Assembly: GCA_036785705.1 (NCBI GenBank)
Contig: JAWUZG010000029.1
Span: forward strand, 12,353,501-12,417,500
Direction of reading: 5' to 3'
Length of the DNA: 64,000 nt
Origin: Acanthornis magna
Taxonomy: Eukaryota; Chordata; Aves; Passeriformes; Acanthizidae
A program made the position numbers and the translations under genes. The notes below the pieces were generated by a model. That model was given only the letters and a program-made list of their open reading frames with translations. It was not told the origin of the DNA and ran no database searches. Shown here in pieces: positions 40,801-52,084 of the stretch. How positions within the stretch are numbered: position 1 is the stretch's first letter; every line of letters starts with the position of its first letter.

Positions 40801-42690
40801 AAACTTTGTCCTTCAGACTATGCAGCAAAAAAATGTGCCATCCTGTGCTGTGGAAAAGGTTCCTTCCTGATATTTAAGGTCCCTTCCAACCCAAACCTTT
40901 CTATGGTTTCTATGATAAGCCCTCCAGAGAATTTATTGCCAAGGTGGGTAATTCAAGGTTTGAGCAGCTGCTCTTGACCACTTCATGCTGCTCTTCTGTT
41001 TTGTGGAAGATATATGAAATACTTTTAAAATAAATCCATGCCTCTTCTGGCTAGTAAAGGTCAGCTAAAATCAACTGTGCTCTATTTTAGCAGGAATTCA
41101 TCACTTTTTTTCCTCCAAAAGGCAATTCCTTAGCTTTTCTGAAAAAGTTAAATAATCTTTTCAATGCTCAAGTAATCTGCACATAATCCACTATACTTTG
41201 ATTCCAAGGGAAAAGAATTCAAGAAAATAGTAAAAATACAATGCAAACAAGCATGAATATACTGAACACATCTGGTAAGGTGTATGAACAGAGAGAAAAT
41301 TTGTACGAATTACTGAAGACATCTCTCTTCTAATTTGGGATGACATCTTCATACTAAAACTCTCCGGTCTCCTTGCAGCCTTTCTCAGGGTAGACTGTAC
41401 TGTATTTCTCACTCACAAAACATTCCTGTATTGATAAAAGCCACAAAGGGCAATGGCTTCTGTCTTTCCAAGTTCTATTGACTCTCCTCCTCTTCATTGC
41501 TCAAATAGATTCTCGGAAGCAACAGAAATGTATTCTGATCCCCTCACAACAAAACACCAAGGATACATGTTTACTACTATTTTCACTGCATGCAGGTGTA
41601 CTCCTTGCAGAGAAGTGCTGCTGCACAGGGTAGGAAACAACATTTGGCTGAAGACTTACTGGCTCAACCCATTTGAGTCCAGCAGCACTTTGATGCTGCT
41701 CATACTTTCTTCTTCACAGTGTAACAGATGTTAATCATAGGAGATTGAAAGGGTTTTGCAGCCTGTGGTGTGGCATAGCTCATTGAACAGATATCAGGTT
41801 GAACTTCTGGTTCATTAGTGTGTAGCTTCTGGATGCTAGAAAAAAGCTGTGATAACTCAATTGGCAACTTCCAAACTCTGGTGTTGTTCTGACTATAAAA
41901 ACTTTCTACAACCAACTAGGAGTTAGGATAATGCCTTATCATGTTCATATGTGTTTGACCCTTCAAATGTTGCTGCTGTTGAGCTGAAAAAGAATCAAAT
42001 GTTTCTCACCTAAAAGAATAAGACTAAGGAGCAAGAAAGAGAATGAAAGATGGATAGATCAGGAGGTGCCGGTCTATTCTTCTGTTGAGGATGACCTTGT
42101 CTTCACACCTGACCCCATACCCTTTCTCTGTCCCATTTGCTCCATTGCTATCCTTTATCCTTAATCCTCACCCTGCTGTGTTGTAAGAGTCTATTTAAAC
42201 ACAAAAAGAGCTGGATACCAAATAGAAATGCCATGAAAGATAAATGTTATAGTGGCTGCATATTTGCTTGAACTATTTTCTCTCTTTTCACAGAACTGTA
42301 GTTAGTGGGAAACTTTGTAGAGCTGCTGCGTTTCTCTGGAAGCAATAGTATGAACCAGGCAGTTTTCCTTGTGAAGATTGAGGAGGCAGCTGAAGGTTGG
42401 TTTCTAGTGTGAATTATTGGCATGTGACCATGCCATGGTAAAAAATTACTCCCAAAATCAAACAGATGAGCAACAGCTGTTGATTTAACTGCTATACATT
42501 TTACTGCCTACCTGAGGGATATATTAGTCTGGAAGAAGTATGGACATGTCTGTGCCTGCAGGGATGCAGCCTTGGGAGATATTGCAGCAGAGCTGCCAGC
42601 CTCTGTGATGCAAAGGGGGGTTTTGACAGTGAGGTTCCATGCCTGACAATAGCCTTGCCTACACTCTCACCAGGGCCCATCTGGCAGCCA
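34834..42690. other. Non-coding unique sequence
   Basis: Contains a 178-codon plus-strand open frame (34875-35411) with no recognisable domain and no coding-like features, and the CR1 terminus at 40873. An AT-rich block near 37330-37470 looks like possible conserved regulatory DNA. Nothing else is supported. Confidence 0.55.
40873..40915 (+). mobile_element. CR1 LINE 3' terminus, 43 bp, plus strand
   Basis: TTTAAGGTCCCTTCCAACCC followed by AAACC and TCTATGG/TCTATGAT is the last part of a CR1 3' UTR with its tail repeats. It is only the extreme 3' end, either a very short 5'-truncated insertion or a remnant. Confidence 0.75.
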
Positions 42691-43636
42691 AGAATCACAG
42701 AATCATAGAATCACAGAATCATGATCATAGAATTCCTTCCACCCGGGTTGGAAGGAGACCTTAAGGATCGTCTAGTTCCAACCCCCCTGCCAAGGCCAGG
42801 GACATCTTTCACTAGACCAAGTTGCTCAGAGCTCCATCCAAACTGGCCTTAAACACTTCCAGGGATAGAAAATTCAAGCTTCCCTGGAAAACCTCTTCCA
42901 GTGCCTCACCACCATCACAGTAATCAATTTCTTCCTAATATCAAATCTAAGCCTGCTCTCTTTCATTTAAAAGCTGTTGACCTTTGTCCCGTCACTATAT
43001 ACTCTTGCAAAAGTCCTTCGTCTTTCTTGTAGGCTTCCTTCATGTACTGAAAGGCTGCAATTAGGTCATTCTGAAGCCTTCTCTCTTCCAAGCTGAACAA
43101 TTCTAATTCTCTCAGCCTTTCATCATAGGAAAGGTGCTACATCCCTTTGGATTCACTCCAACAGCTCAGTGTCCTTCTTGTGCTGGGACCCCAGACCTGG
43201 ACGCAGCACTGTAAGTGGGGTCTCAGCAGACAGAGACAGAGGGACAGAATCCCTTCCCTCACCCTGCTGCCCACACTGCTTTGGATGCAGCCCAGTACAC
43301 GTTTGGCTTTCTGGGCTATAAGTGCACATTGCTGGTTCATGTCCAGCCTCTCACCCACCAACACCCTTAAGTCCTTCTCCCCCGGTCTGCTCTCAATCTG
43401 TTCATCCCCAGCCTGTGTTGATATCGGGGTTGTCCCAACCCAGGCGCAGCCACTTGCACTTGATCTTGCTAAATCTCATTAAATTCTCATGGACCCACTT
43501 CTCCAGCCTGTACAAATGCCTCAGAATGGCATCCCATCCTTCAGGTGTTTCATCCACACCATGCAGATTGGTGCAGCCTGTGAATTTACTGCACATGCAC
43601 TTGATCTCTCTGTCTGTGTCATTAATGAACATTACC
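42691..43636 (-). mobile_element. CR1 LINE, 3' portion, minus strand
   Basis: It begins with the inverted CR1 tail (AGAATCACAGAATCATAGAA) and continues with the standard inverted 3' UTR (GGTTGGAAGGAGACCTTAAG). The minus-strand frame 43137-43364 reads [21 protein letters not shown] and [13 protein letters not shown], the CR1 reverse-transcriptase C-terminus. The element stops near 43636 beside an A-rich stretch. Frames are interrupted, so it is a fossil. It is a different, apparently less diverged subfamily from the copy at 33949. Confidence 0.9.
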
Positions 43637-44311
43637 AAAAAAAAGAAAAAAAGAAGGCCAACCACATCCTGGGCTGCACTACCAAAAGCACAGGCAGATC
43701 TTATGACTCTCCTTACCTACTTCATGAGAGGCTGCAGAAAAATAAGGACGTGGCTGGTTCTCAGAGGTGAATAGCTATGGCACAAAACGCAATGGATATA
43801 AGCTGCAGCATGGGAAATTTCAGTTAGATGTTAAAGAAAAAATTTACAGTATGAGAGCAGTCAGACTTTGGGACTAGGGCCTGCAGATGCTGTGACCTTC
43901 ATTTTTTGAGATACTCAAACTCCACTGGACTAGACACTGAGCAAGCTCATGTAAGCTGGCCCTGAGCTGAGTGATTGGTCAAAACAGATGACTTCCAGAA
44001 GTCCATATCCTATATCCTAGAATCATGCAAATAGGTCAATCTTGAAAACAAAAATAGCTAAATCTACATTCTCAGGGAAAGTGCAAACTTTACTTCTCAA
44101 GGATCAAATTCTCAGGAATATTTAATGTTCCATATAACTGCTGAGGATGAGCAGCTTCTTAAAAACCTATAGCTGCTTTTGGCTTGAGACAAGAGTTACT
44201 GGGTTTCACAAGTCAATGTGAGAATTTTTTTCTGGAAACCTTCCTTCCTGTTACTGAAAGGCAAAATACAGCCTATAGGTTAAAGCATGATACACATTAG
44301 GTGAAAAGTAG

Positions 44312-44425
44312 TCTAATTCTGACTCAGTAGCAGACTTGCTAAGTAACTTTCTAGAAAAGGTTTGAAGTCTTTCATGCCTTTTGTAGCATGTAAAATAGGA
44401 CTAGTAGGCTATTGCACAGATGAGA
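44312..44425 (+). mobile_element. Possible MIR-like ancient SINE, plus strand
   Basis: TCTAATTCTGACTCAGTAGC, CTTGCTAAGTAACTTTCTAG and, further on, GCATGTAAAATAGGACTAGT occur in the order and spacing expected of a MIR core (CTGGCTCTGCCAC ... CAAGT.ACTTAAC ... TGTAAAATGGGGATAATA). Weaker than the copies at 25.4 and 53.9 kb. Confidence 0.35.
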
Positions 44426-45659
44426 CAAATTCAACAGTTTTTAATTTTTGCATTTGGGTGCTGTGGAAAATATTGCTGTATTTCTTATTTGATGAAAAGT
44501 ATTACTATGTCTTTTTTACATTGAATTGGCTGTAGGTTTTAAACTGCAGATCACTAAAATCTTACAAGAGTATTTCTAAACTTAACAGGTTATTGGAAAA
44601 ACAGTTTCCTTATTAAACCCTGAAAAGAGCATTAGACATTGCTGGGGAAAGTATTATATTTTCTACAACTATTGCTTTTTATCTTGAGGAATCTTAACAC
44701 AGGGATAGGACAGAACATTTAATGAGCTTTTGGATTTTAAAGTCCCCAAGCATATGCCCTTAATTTGGAAGAAAGAGAACATCCTTATTCTGAACAGTTT
44801 TATTATTCATACTGAAGCTCCTGGGAATGCAACATCAAGATTTTGAAATATGAATTTGTCCTACTCTGCCACTTGTTGCATGACCAGGTTTTTGTAGTTA
44901 TTCTTCAATACCACTGATAGAGAATGTCTCTTTGAAATTAAATGGGGTCAAGGAGTAGTTGCAGCTTTGTGTGTACCCGTGTCGCTCTGGCAGATTTCTG
45001 GTAGCAGGTGTATAAAATGGATACAATTAAGAACAGAGCCAACAGCGTATTGTAAAGAAGATCATGATAACTCACAGCAAATTTCTCCCAAAACTTTCAT
45101 CTTTTCTCATGCCTTATTTTCTTCATTTATAAAAGGTTTAAGTCAATACTTTTTAATTATAAAAAGACTGCAGTATCCAAAAAGCATATGCAGAGTGGAT
45201 GCTCACATCTCTCTGGAAGACTACTCTTAGGTAACGAGACAGAAGCATTTCAGGAGCACCAGAAAGTTTTCAGTCTTGCAGGCTGCCCAGCTTCAGGGTT
45301 GCTGCAGTTATTTTACCAGTATCATGAGGAAAGTTTCTTCAAGGGCTCTCAGATCACCTCTTAGGTATTATCTGAGCAACTGAGGAAATCCTGTTGAGAG
45401 GCTGAGTGGCTTTCACACCACAGGAGAGAAATACCTTTGTCTATATACATCCACAAACACATACTCCCATGTGTTATTTTCACTTTCAGTCCAGTTAGTC
45501 CGCTTTCTTTCACCACTTACGAGAAGATACATTTTGCAATAACTGAAAATATTTAACGCGTCTTGAACAGAAGAAGAATAAATAAAACCCCAAAACACAT
45601 CTTCACCAATGAACTTGATAAGTGAGATGATGACAACTGATCCAATCGTGTCTGTCAGC

Positions 45660-45813
45660 TGTTTGTGGTTTACGAGCAATGGGTGGCACTCCAGGAAGCA
45701 GACGGAGCTGGGCTGCAGAAGGAGTTCCTCAGCAGCACTTCTCTGCAAAGTCCAGGAGTCACACGGAGCGAGGCGAATGTCGTGCTATGCTGCTGGAGCG
45801 GGGCTGGGTAAGT
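45660..45813 (+). promoter_or_regulatory. Small CpG cluster with a consensus splice donor (possible non-coding first exon)
   Basis: About nine CpGs fall in 150 bases of otherwise CpG-poor DNA. The cluster ends in GGCTGG followed by GTAAGT at 45808-45813, a full-consensus donor on the strand of GPR141. GPR141 needs at least one upstream exon, so this is a candidate; it is unproven and 14 kb away. Confidence 0.25.
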
Positions 45814-46432
45814 GCTGCAAAGGTACTCAGTAGAGGTACTGAGGTACTGGAGACAGACCAGGAGGAGGGAAATATCATGAAACTCAAATGAGAAGGCTGC
45901 AGATCTGGATGGAGCTTAACTGTTCCTGGTGGGAGGTAAGATTACAGCAGAGCTGGGGGGAAACATGACAGGAGAGAAGTTAAAAGTACTTTGGGTTCTT
46001 AGTCCACTGCAGCAGTTGTGAATGTCATATTTTATGAAGTCAGTGGAAGTAAAGTAGTAGTTAAAGTGTATTTTGGGAATCAGCATTGCAGAAAGGGCCT
46101 CTAGTCTCCTTTTACAATAGCATCCACACTTTCATAATCCTTTCTGAAATTTATTACAAGACAAGAAGAAAGTGTTATTGGTTTTGCCAATCAATCTTTG
46201 ACAAAAAATTAAGGAAATATCCATAGTGATTCTACTGGCTTTCTCAAAGGCTCCAATACTCTTTCATGATGAGTAAATTTTTCAGAATCAGCTCAGATGT
46301 TGATCACCTCAAGCCCCTTTCATAAAAGGTTGCCAGATCTGCCTTCACTTTGACACTTTTAGACACCATCCCTGACACTCTCAGGCACTCACACAGCTCA
46401 GCAATGAAATGAAACCTCATCGTGGGCCACAT

Positions 46433-46735
46433 CAGCAAGAGCCCGGCCAGCAGGTCAAGGACTACAGCTGTCAAGTCAAGGGTGTGATTATTCCACACCG
46501 TTTACTACCTGTTAGGACACACCTAGGATGTTGTGTCCAGATTCTGTCTTCTTTGTCCAAGGCAGACACTGAAAAATTCAGAGTAGCATAACTTCCCCTG
46601 CTGGAAATATTCAAGGCTCACTTTGATGAGACCCTGGATACCTCAGTCTGTATTCCTGTTTTCAACAGGAGGTTCGACAGTAAAATCTCCCGAGGTCCCT
46701 GCCAGCCTTGATGTTTTTAAGATTCAGCAGTCACA
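46433..46735 (+). mobile_element. Old, internally deleted CR1 LINE 3' region, plus strand
   Basis: Diverged but recognisable CR1 blocks occur in order: GGCCAGCAGGTCAAGG (46445-46460); AGGACACACCTAGGATGTTG with TGTCCAGATTCTG (46514-46546); CTGGAAATATTCAAGGC with a following ACTTTGATGAGACCCTGGAT (46600-46640); and AGGAGGTTCGAC with GAGGTCCCTGCCAG near 46668-46705. The RT C-terminal stretch between the second and third blocks is missing, so this is a copy with an internal deletion. It is clearly older than the other CR1 copies. Confidence 0.7.
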
Positions 46736-47044
46736 ATTGACACAGCCTGGGATATGCCCATTACTTTTTGCAAAGTCATGCAGAGGTACCAAAACTAGCT
46801 CTGGAGGAGCTAATTGAAGTGCTGAAGCCTCTAAGCCTGGAAAATGGGGATAAATTTTCTGAGGGAGTGTCACTCCAACACACATTTGTCACCAACTACC
46901 TATTTAAAACTAGCTTAGATATTTCTACACAGCACTGTGCTCTGAAATGCACACATACCTCAAACTCACATGGCAACATGAGTATCTTCTTTATCCAATG
47001 CCATACAGAAAAACTCCATTAATTCTACTGTTTTACCCCTAAAC

Positions 47045-47086
47045 AAAAAAAAAAAAAAAAAAAAAAAAAACAAAAAAAAAAAAAAA
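47045..47086. repeat. A26-C-A15 tract
   Basis: Twenty-six A, one C, fifteen A. The sequence before it shows no recognised retrotransposon, and a further A11 run follows near 47110. Confidence 0.85.
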
Positions 47087-47922
47087 TTGTGCAGGCTGCT
47101 TCTGAATCTGAAAAAAAAAAAGTCCAGGGAAAAAATATCTTGGAAAAAGTGTAACAAATAAAAGGCTAGTACCTTTCACCAGTTTAATGAACTTCTTCCC
47201 AACTTCTTCCAAGAGATCTCTCTTACACAAATTAAGTTCATGTGAGGGTAATTTTAGGTGTGGGAATGGAATGAGGTCAGACACCCACTAATGTGGATAG
47301 AGGAAACAATCTGAAAATTAAGTGGAGATAGCTTTTGGTACAGAATTCATTATTTTATTGTCAGCTCATTGAACAGAGTGAAATCTTTCTTCTTAAGTGA
47401 AAACAAGGGGAGAAGCGTACTAGCCAAAAGAAGAGACATAAGGAAAATCTGGAATGGATACAAAACAGGCATTGCTTTATCTGCACTTACTGTACTGCAG
47501 ACACTTAGTAGTAAATGGTGAGATCTCTCACCATGAGGACTGTAGAAATCATTGAATCACTTTCATTGATGATCCTGATTTGATGGTGCAGAGAGAAAAA
47601 GGCAGCAATGGAAATTGTTACTTAGTGAGCTGATGCTTCTCATTTTCATCTCAGTTGCCCAATTAAACACATGCTCTCTTTTCTTAAACTCCCCAAATTT
47701 TTACCATTACTGGTATCAACAGGAAAGCTGTTTTGGGGAAATCTTTTCTGTGAAAATGTATTTGAATTAGTGCTTAATGTGCTGACTTGAGAACCAGAAG
47801 CAATGGGGCTAAAGAGGAATGTTACTATGGCCAATCTAACCAATCCTATTGAGCAGCTAAAAGTCAGGTCACTGCCTGCTCTACTGTGGCTATTTTGTTT
47901 TGGAACCAGAGCTCATATCTGC

Positions 47923-47927
47923 ACAGG
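47923..47927. repeat. Target-site duplication ACAGG, left copy
   Basis: Directly precedes the TGGGTGCCAGG end of the second solo LTR; the matching copy is at 48995-48999. Independent of the TATGG duplication of the first LTR. Confidence 0.7.
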
Positions 47928-48994
47928 TGGGTGCCAGGCACCCAACAAAGCCTCTCCCTCCCCATCACTTCCCTCCACAACTGAACAGGGGAGAGAAAAT
48001 ATAAAAAAAGGGTTCATGGGTTGAGATAAGGACCGGGAGAGATGACTCAACAAATATAGTCATGAGCAGAACAGACTCAACTTGGGGATATTAACTAAAT
48101 TTATTACTAACAAATTCGGAGCAGGATAATGGGAAATAGAAGCAGACCTTAAAAACACCTTTCCCCCCACCCCTCCCTCCTTCTCCGCTCTACTTTATCG
48201 TTCCCTCCAGTGACACAAGGAGATGAGGAATTAGGTCAGTTCATCACATATTGTTTCTTCCCATGCTCCAACATGGGGTCCCTCCCCCACAAGACAGTAC
48301 TCCATGGATTTCTCCAGAGTCCATCCCATGGGCAACAGCTCTTCACAAGCTACTGCAACATAGGTCGTTCTTCCCTGGGGTGCAGTCCTTCAAGGACAGG
48401 CCAGGGTGGGTTTCCCATGGGGTCACAAGCCTTAGCAGGAAACCTGTTCCAACACAAGATCTTCCCTCCATGGGTCTGCAGACCTCTGTTAGGAGCCTGT
48501 TCCAGCACAGGTTTCCCACAGGTTCAGAGCCTCTTTTTGGCATTGACCTTCTCTGGCATGGGTCTCCTCCATGGGCTGCAGGTGGATCTGTGCATCCCTG
48601 TGATTCTCCGTGGGCTGCAGGGGCACAGGTGCATCACCATGGTCTGCACCACAAGCTGTGGAGGAATCTCAGCTCCAGTGACTGGAGCACGTCCTCCCCC
48701 TCCTTCTTCACTGACCTTGGTGTCTGCAGAGCTGTCCTTCTCACATATTCTCACCCTGCTCCTTTCCGCATGCAATTACAACTGTGTAGTAACTTTTTCT
48801 TCCCTTCTTCTTCTTCAATATGTTATCACAGAGGCTTTATCATCTGGGCTAATTGGCCCAGTCTTGGCACATCCGTCCTGGAGCCGGCTGGCATTGGTTC
48901 TGACAGACATGGAGGAAGCTTCTAGCAGCTTCTCACAGAAGCCATCCCTGCAGCCTCCCCCACTACCAAGTCCTGGCCATACAAACCCAACACA
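47928..48994 (-). mobile_element. Solo LTR, same family as 6286-7678, 1067 bp
   Basis: This carries the same modules as the first LTR: GTGCCAGGCACC near the left end, the CACTGACCTTGGTGTCTGCAG block, CACATATTCTCACCC, ATATGTTATCACAGAGGC, and a right end ACCCAACACA. The 5-bp sequence ACAGG flanks it at 47923-47927 and 48995-48999. A minus-strand poly(A) signal (TTTATT at 48100-48105) lies about 175 bp from the left end, so it has the same orientation as the first copy. Against the first copy, about 20-25 bp are missing right after the terminal TG. It matches my memory of the common passerine LTR better than the first copy does, which suggests a younger insertion. A 307-codon open frame (48210-49133) runs through the LTR and out into the flank; it has no recognisable protein content and I do not call it a gene. 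Confidence 0.82.
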
Positions 48995-48999
48995 ACAGG
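48995..48999. repeat. Target-site duplication ACAGG, right copy
   Basis: Directly follows the ...CCCAACACA end of the second solo LTR and matches 47923-47927. Confidence 0.7.
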
Positions 49000-50599
49000 G
49001 TATCTCCTACACAATTCATTTTGTACCAGCTTGCTTTGGTGCTATTTGGGTCTTCTCTCCACCATGCTTCACGGACTCCATGTGGATTTTACTAGGTTTT
49101 TTTACCTGCACATCTGTCATGGAGGGCTCATAGTATCATACAAGAATGTCCTTTCAGTCTGACTTCAACTAAGGGTTCATCAGAGCTACAGTGAATAAAA
49201 TAAATATTGGGTTCTTATGCTTTCCAGTGATTAAAAAAAAAAAATGTACAGAACATTGAATAGCCTGGATGAAATGAAAAGAAGGAAGTTAGAAAGGGAA
49301 GCTATTTCATAACTTATTGTTTTCAGTTCTGTTTTTCTACAGAGGTCTAAAGATCAACCAAGTACAGGGACCCAGTGCAACAACACAGCACAGAGCACTC
49401 CAAAACAAAGTATATTCGGACTAGCAAGACAGCATTATGTCCACAAACAGCATGGCCCAAGATTTTCTGGGGGCTCCTGTGTCAATGAAATAGGAAGAAG
49501 CTAGGAGAAAACATATTAGGAGGATGGTGGGACAAAGGGCAGGTGTAGGTATTCTTCCACAGCCCAGAATAGCAGCCGTTACCATAAGGGTTTCTACACC
49601 TGTGGCTGGGCTGTCTAACTGCCTTCCTAAATATTGCAGCTGAACTTCAAATAGGCAAAAGTTTTTAAAAATGCGTAAGTAATGAGCTTGTTGACAACAC
49701 AATTGGCTTCACACTTTGGCAAATACACTGAAGATCTTCCTTTAACACGGTTGCTTATCATTTGCTGGAAACCTCCAGATTTAACAGCAAAACGAACCAT
49801 TTCAGCGCAAATAATTTGATGTAACCGAGCACTTGCACACAGCACCTCACTCTAATATGCAGTGTGTATCTGTGCTGATCAAGGAAAAACTCTTGCAAAC
49901 CAGCGTACTTTGAGAATGCAGTGTGGAAAAATTCTCTTGCAATAAACCCTTCCTTTCCAAAATGACAGGAAGAACCTGAATTCCTTTCTTACTCAGCTGT
50001 AGTAGAAAAGTCATGTATTAATTGTGTTTATGCTAAGGTAGGAAATCATCTTCATTTTCAGTCAAACAGTATGGGCAGCAAGCTTTGCTTTCTGTACTGC
50101 TCCTGGGCAGACCTTCTTAGACTAATGCAGGGAGGTTTGCTCCTCTGCCAACACAGACAATGCATTTTGGCATACAAAATTTCATAAATATCTGTATGGG
50201 TATATTCAGCATGAAAGTGATCCTCAGTAAAATTATTTTTTCCATGCACCTGATGATAGAGATTGCACTACCTCTGCAGCCAGAAATCAGATGAAATAAG
50301 CCATCTGGGAATAAAGCAGTATTAGTAGTTGCAGTAAATATTTTGAGGGTGAGTAGTGATAGACTTTTGCTGAAATTTCAAAAAAATTCATATTCTTTCT
50401 TACAACATGCTGCCCACACCAACAGGCAATTAGTGAGGCTAGTACCAAGGTCAAACGAATTTTAGGATGAGCACTGTCTTTTCAAGGTGAAGGGAAGGAT
50501 TTTTTCTTCTTGAAAAGTCATATAAGCATATAGAATTGGCATATGGTGTTGCAGTCAATAAAATGAAGCCTCCTGGCTTTCCTGGCTGCCCTCGCCTGG
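49000..50599. other. Non-coding unique sequence between two LTRs
   Basis: AT-rich single-copy DNA with no recognised repeat, exon or RNA gene. Confidence 0.6.
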
Positions 50600-51130
50600 C
50601 ATGCCAGCCTGCTGCCCGCTGCAGGCTACTGTGTGAATGGTTCACACCCTGGCGAGGCTGCTCCCGGCGAGTGGTCAGCTACAGGTGCCGCTGGTAAAGG
50701 AGGCGAGAGGAGACAAAGGGTTGCGGGAGGGGTCTCCCCCGTGCTCTCCTTTATTATAGGGGGTACAGTACGGTGGATCGGGAGGGAGAGAGAACGAGGA
50801 ATCCCCCACTGTTCCAGAGACAGCCGGCGATAAGGGGGAAAGGGTAAACAATGGGAGAGGAGACAAGGGGAGGGAACAAGGGTCCAGGGGCCAATTACAA
50901 CATAAGAGGGGAGGGTACAATAGACAACCACCAATAATACAATCAACTTAACAGAAGGTTCGGGAAGAAGGGGAAGGTCCAGAGCCCTGGGCACGCCTCC
51001 CTACCAGGACCAGGGGCGGTCTCAGGCCCCTGAGTCCTCCCCTTACGGGGAGCTTCCCACCGGGGAGGTGGAGCTGGCATGAGAGACAGCTGTGGCCAGG
51101 GATGGACCTCCCGCAATGTGGTCCTGCATG
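50600..51130 (-). mobile_element. GC- and CpG-rich LTR-like retroviral fragment, unrelated to the other two
   Basis: This is an abrupt GC-rich island in AT-rich surroundings with many CpGs. Read on the minus strand it has LTR layout: a GC-rich upstream part, then CCTATAATAAAGGAG (TATA-like and AATAAA motifs overlapping, plus coordinates about 50750-50758), then about 140 bp ending in ATTCACACA at about 50630. I could not find a convincing target-site duplication, so both ends are approximate. No internal retroviral genes flank it. The CpG density argues for a fairly recent insertion. It could instead be a CpG island of host origin, but the TATA/poly(A) arrangement and the sharp composition boundary favour an LTR. 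Confidence 0.55.
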
Positions 51131-52031
51131 TATTTTTTTCTCTGCAGTCTAATGCCATCTTTATGGTAGGAGTAATACGTGTTCTTGTCAATCAGCTCCC
51201 CCTCCCATTTTTTTTTTATCCTGGAGAGAACAAGCTCCCATAATGAGTGAATTGCTGTGCTGGATTCCTGATAAAAGGCACATCCCCTGAAAAACCTGCT
51301 GGCTTGCAACAGATATGAACCAGTAAAATCCTTCAAAAATAGGTAATATTAAAGTTAGTGATAGACTGCTAGAAGTGTGCAGTTGTTAAATATAAGTAAG
51401 ACACCTTCTCAAAAAGTCCATTTGGGCTGGAGATTGAACTGATACTTTTGTACGCAGTTCTGATTCCTCCTCCTGCCCTTGGTGACAAACACTGAGGACA
51501 AAGCACAGTCCAGTAGAAAAGAGAAGAAGGTATGGCGAAAGTTGGGCAAATTGCTAGTGTTATTCATATTAGAACAGTTGGTTTCTACATCAAAGAAGAA
51601 ATACTGCAGATTTTGATGTGGATTTGGGTTTTGGTTTGTTTTCAGTACTTTTCTAAAAGATCTGGATTCTGATTAAGACCTGAACAGAAATTTGAGGGTG
51701 TTTTATTGATATCCTATACTTCAACATGGTGCAGTTTTGGCATTTCCATAGAAGGTAGTGAGACAGACTGAAGGGGAAAGAGACTTTCTCCATACCACTT
51801 TGCCCCCAGCATATTTAAGCAAATTTGAGTAATTATGCCCAGGGATAGTAACTTACAAAGCAGGTATTTTTTCCCCTAAATCAGGAAAAGAAACTAGGAG
51901 GAGGCTGCCAGATACCTTTCCACTTTTCAGAGGAGCTTGAATTTATGTCTCTGCTATGCAAAGGTGTGTGAAACAAGGAATTGCAACTCACATTTTACTC
52001 CCTGTACTTTTCCAAATTGTTCTTTCAGAGG

Positions 52032-52084
52032 TGTCACAGGCAGTATTTCTCACTCATAGGACACTTTACACTGCCTGTGTGACA
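52032..52084. repeat. Hairpin with 13 paired bases and a 2-nt bulge
   Basis: TGTCACAGGCAGT (52032-52044) pairs with ACTGCCTGTGTGACA (52070-52084) except for a two-base bulge. The loop is 25 nt. The shape is loosely like a small RNA precursor but the stem is short. Confidence 0.7.

Larger units (their letters stand above)
43637..47922. other. Non-coding sequence with old repeats
   Basis: Holds the possible MIR at 44312, the CpG cluster at 45660, the old CR1 at 46433 and the A tract at 47045. No exon with recognisable protein content. Confidence 0.6.

Noticed and set aside
6286..48994. One 42-kb provirus bounded by the two related LTRs
   Set aside because: Each LTR has its own different 5-bp duplication, and the sequence between them has no retroviral genes.
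48210..49133. 307-codon plus-strand open frame
   Set aside because: It lies almost wholly inside the non-coding solo LTR and runs past its edge into unrelated flank. Composition is Pro/Ser/Leu-rich as expected from C/T-rich DNA, with no domain.
50600..51130. ELMO1 promoter CpG island
   Set aside because: The fused TATA/poly(A) motif, the CACACA end and the sharp edges fit an LTR better, and no ELMO1 coding start is visible. Not fully excluded.
50541..51150. GCAGTC pair (near 50551 and 51144) as the LTR target duplication
   Set aside because: The sequence just inside these hexamers does not give TG...CA ends, so the match is probably chance.
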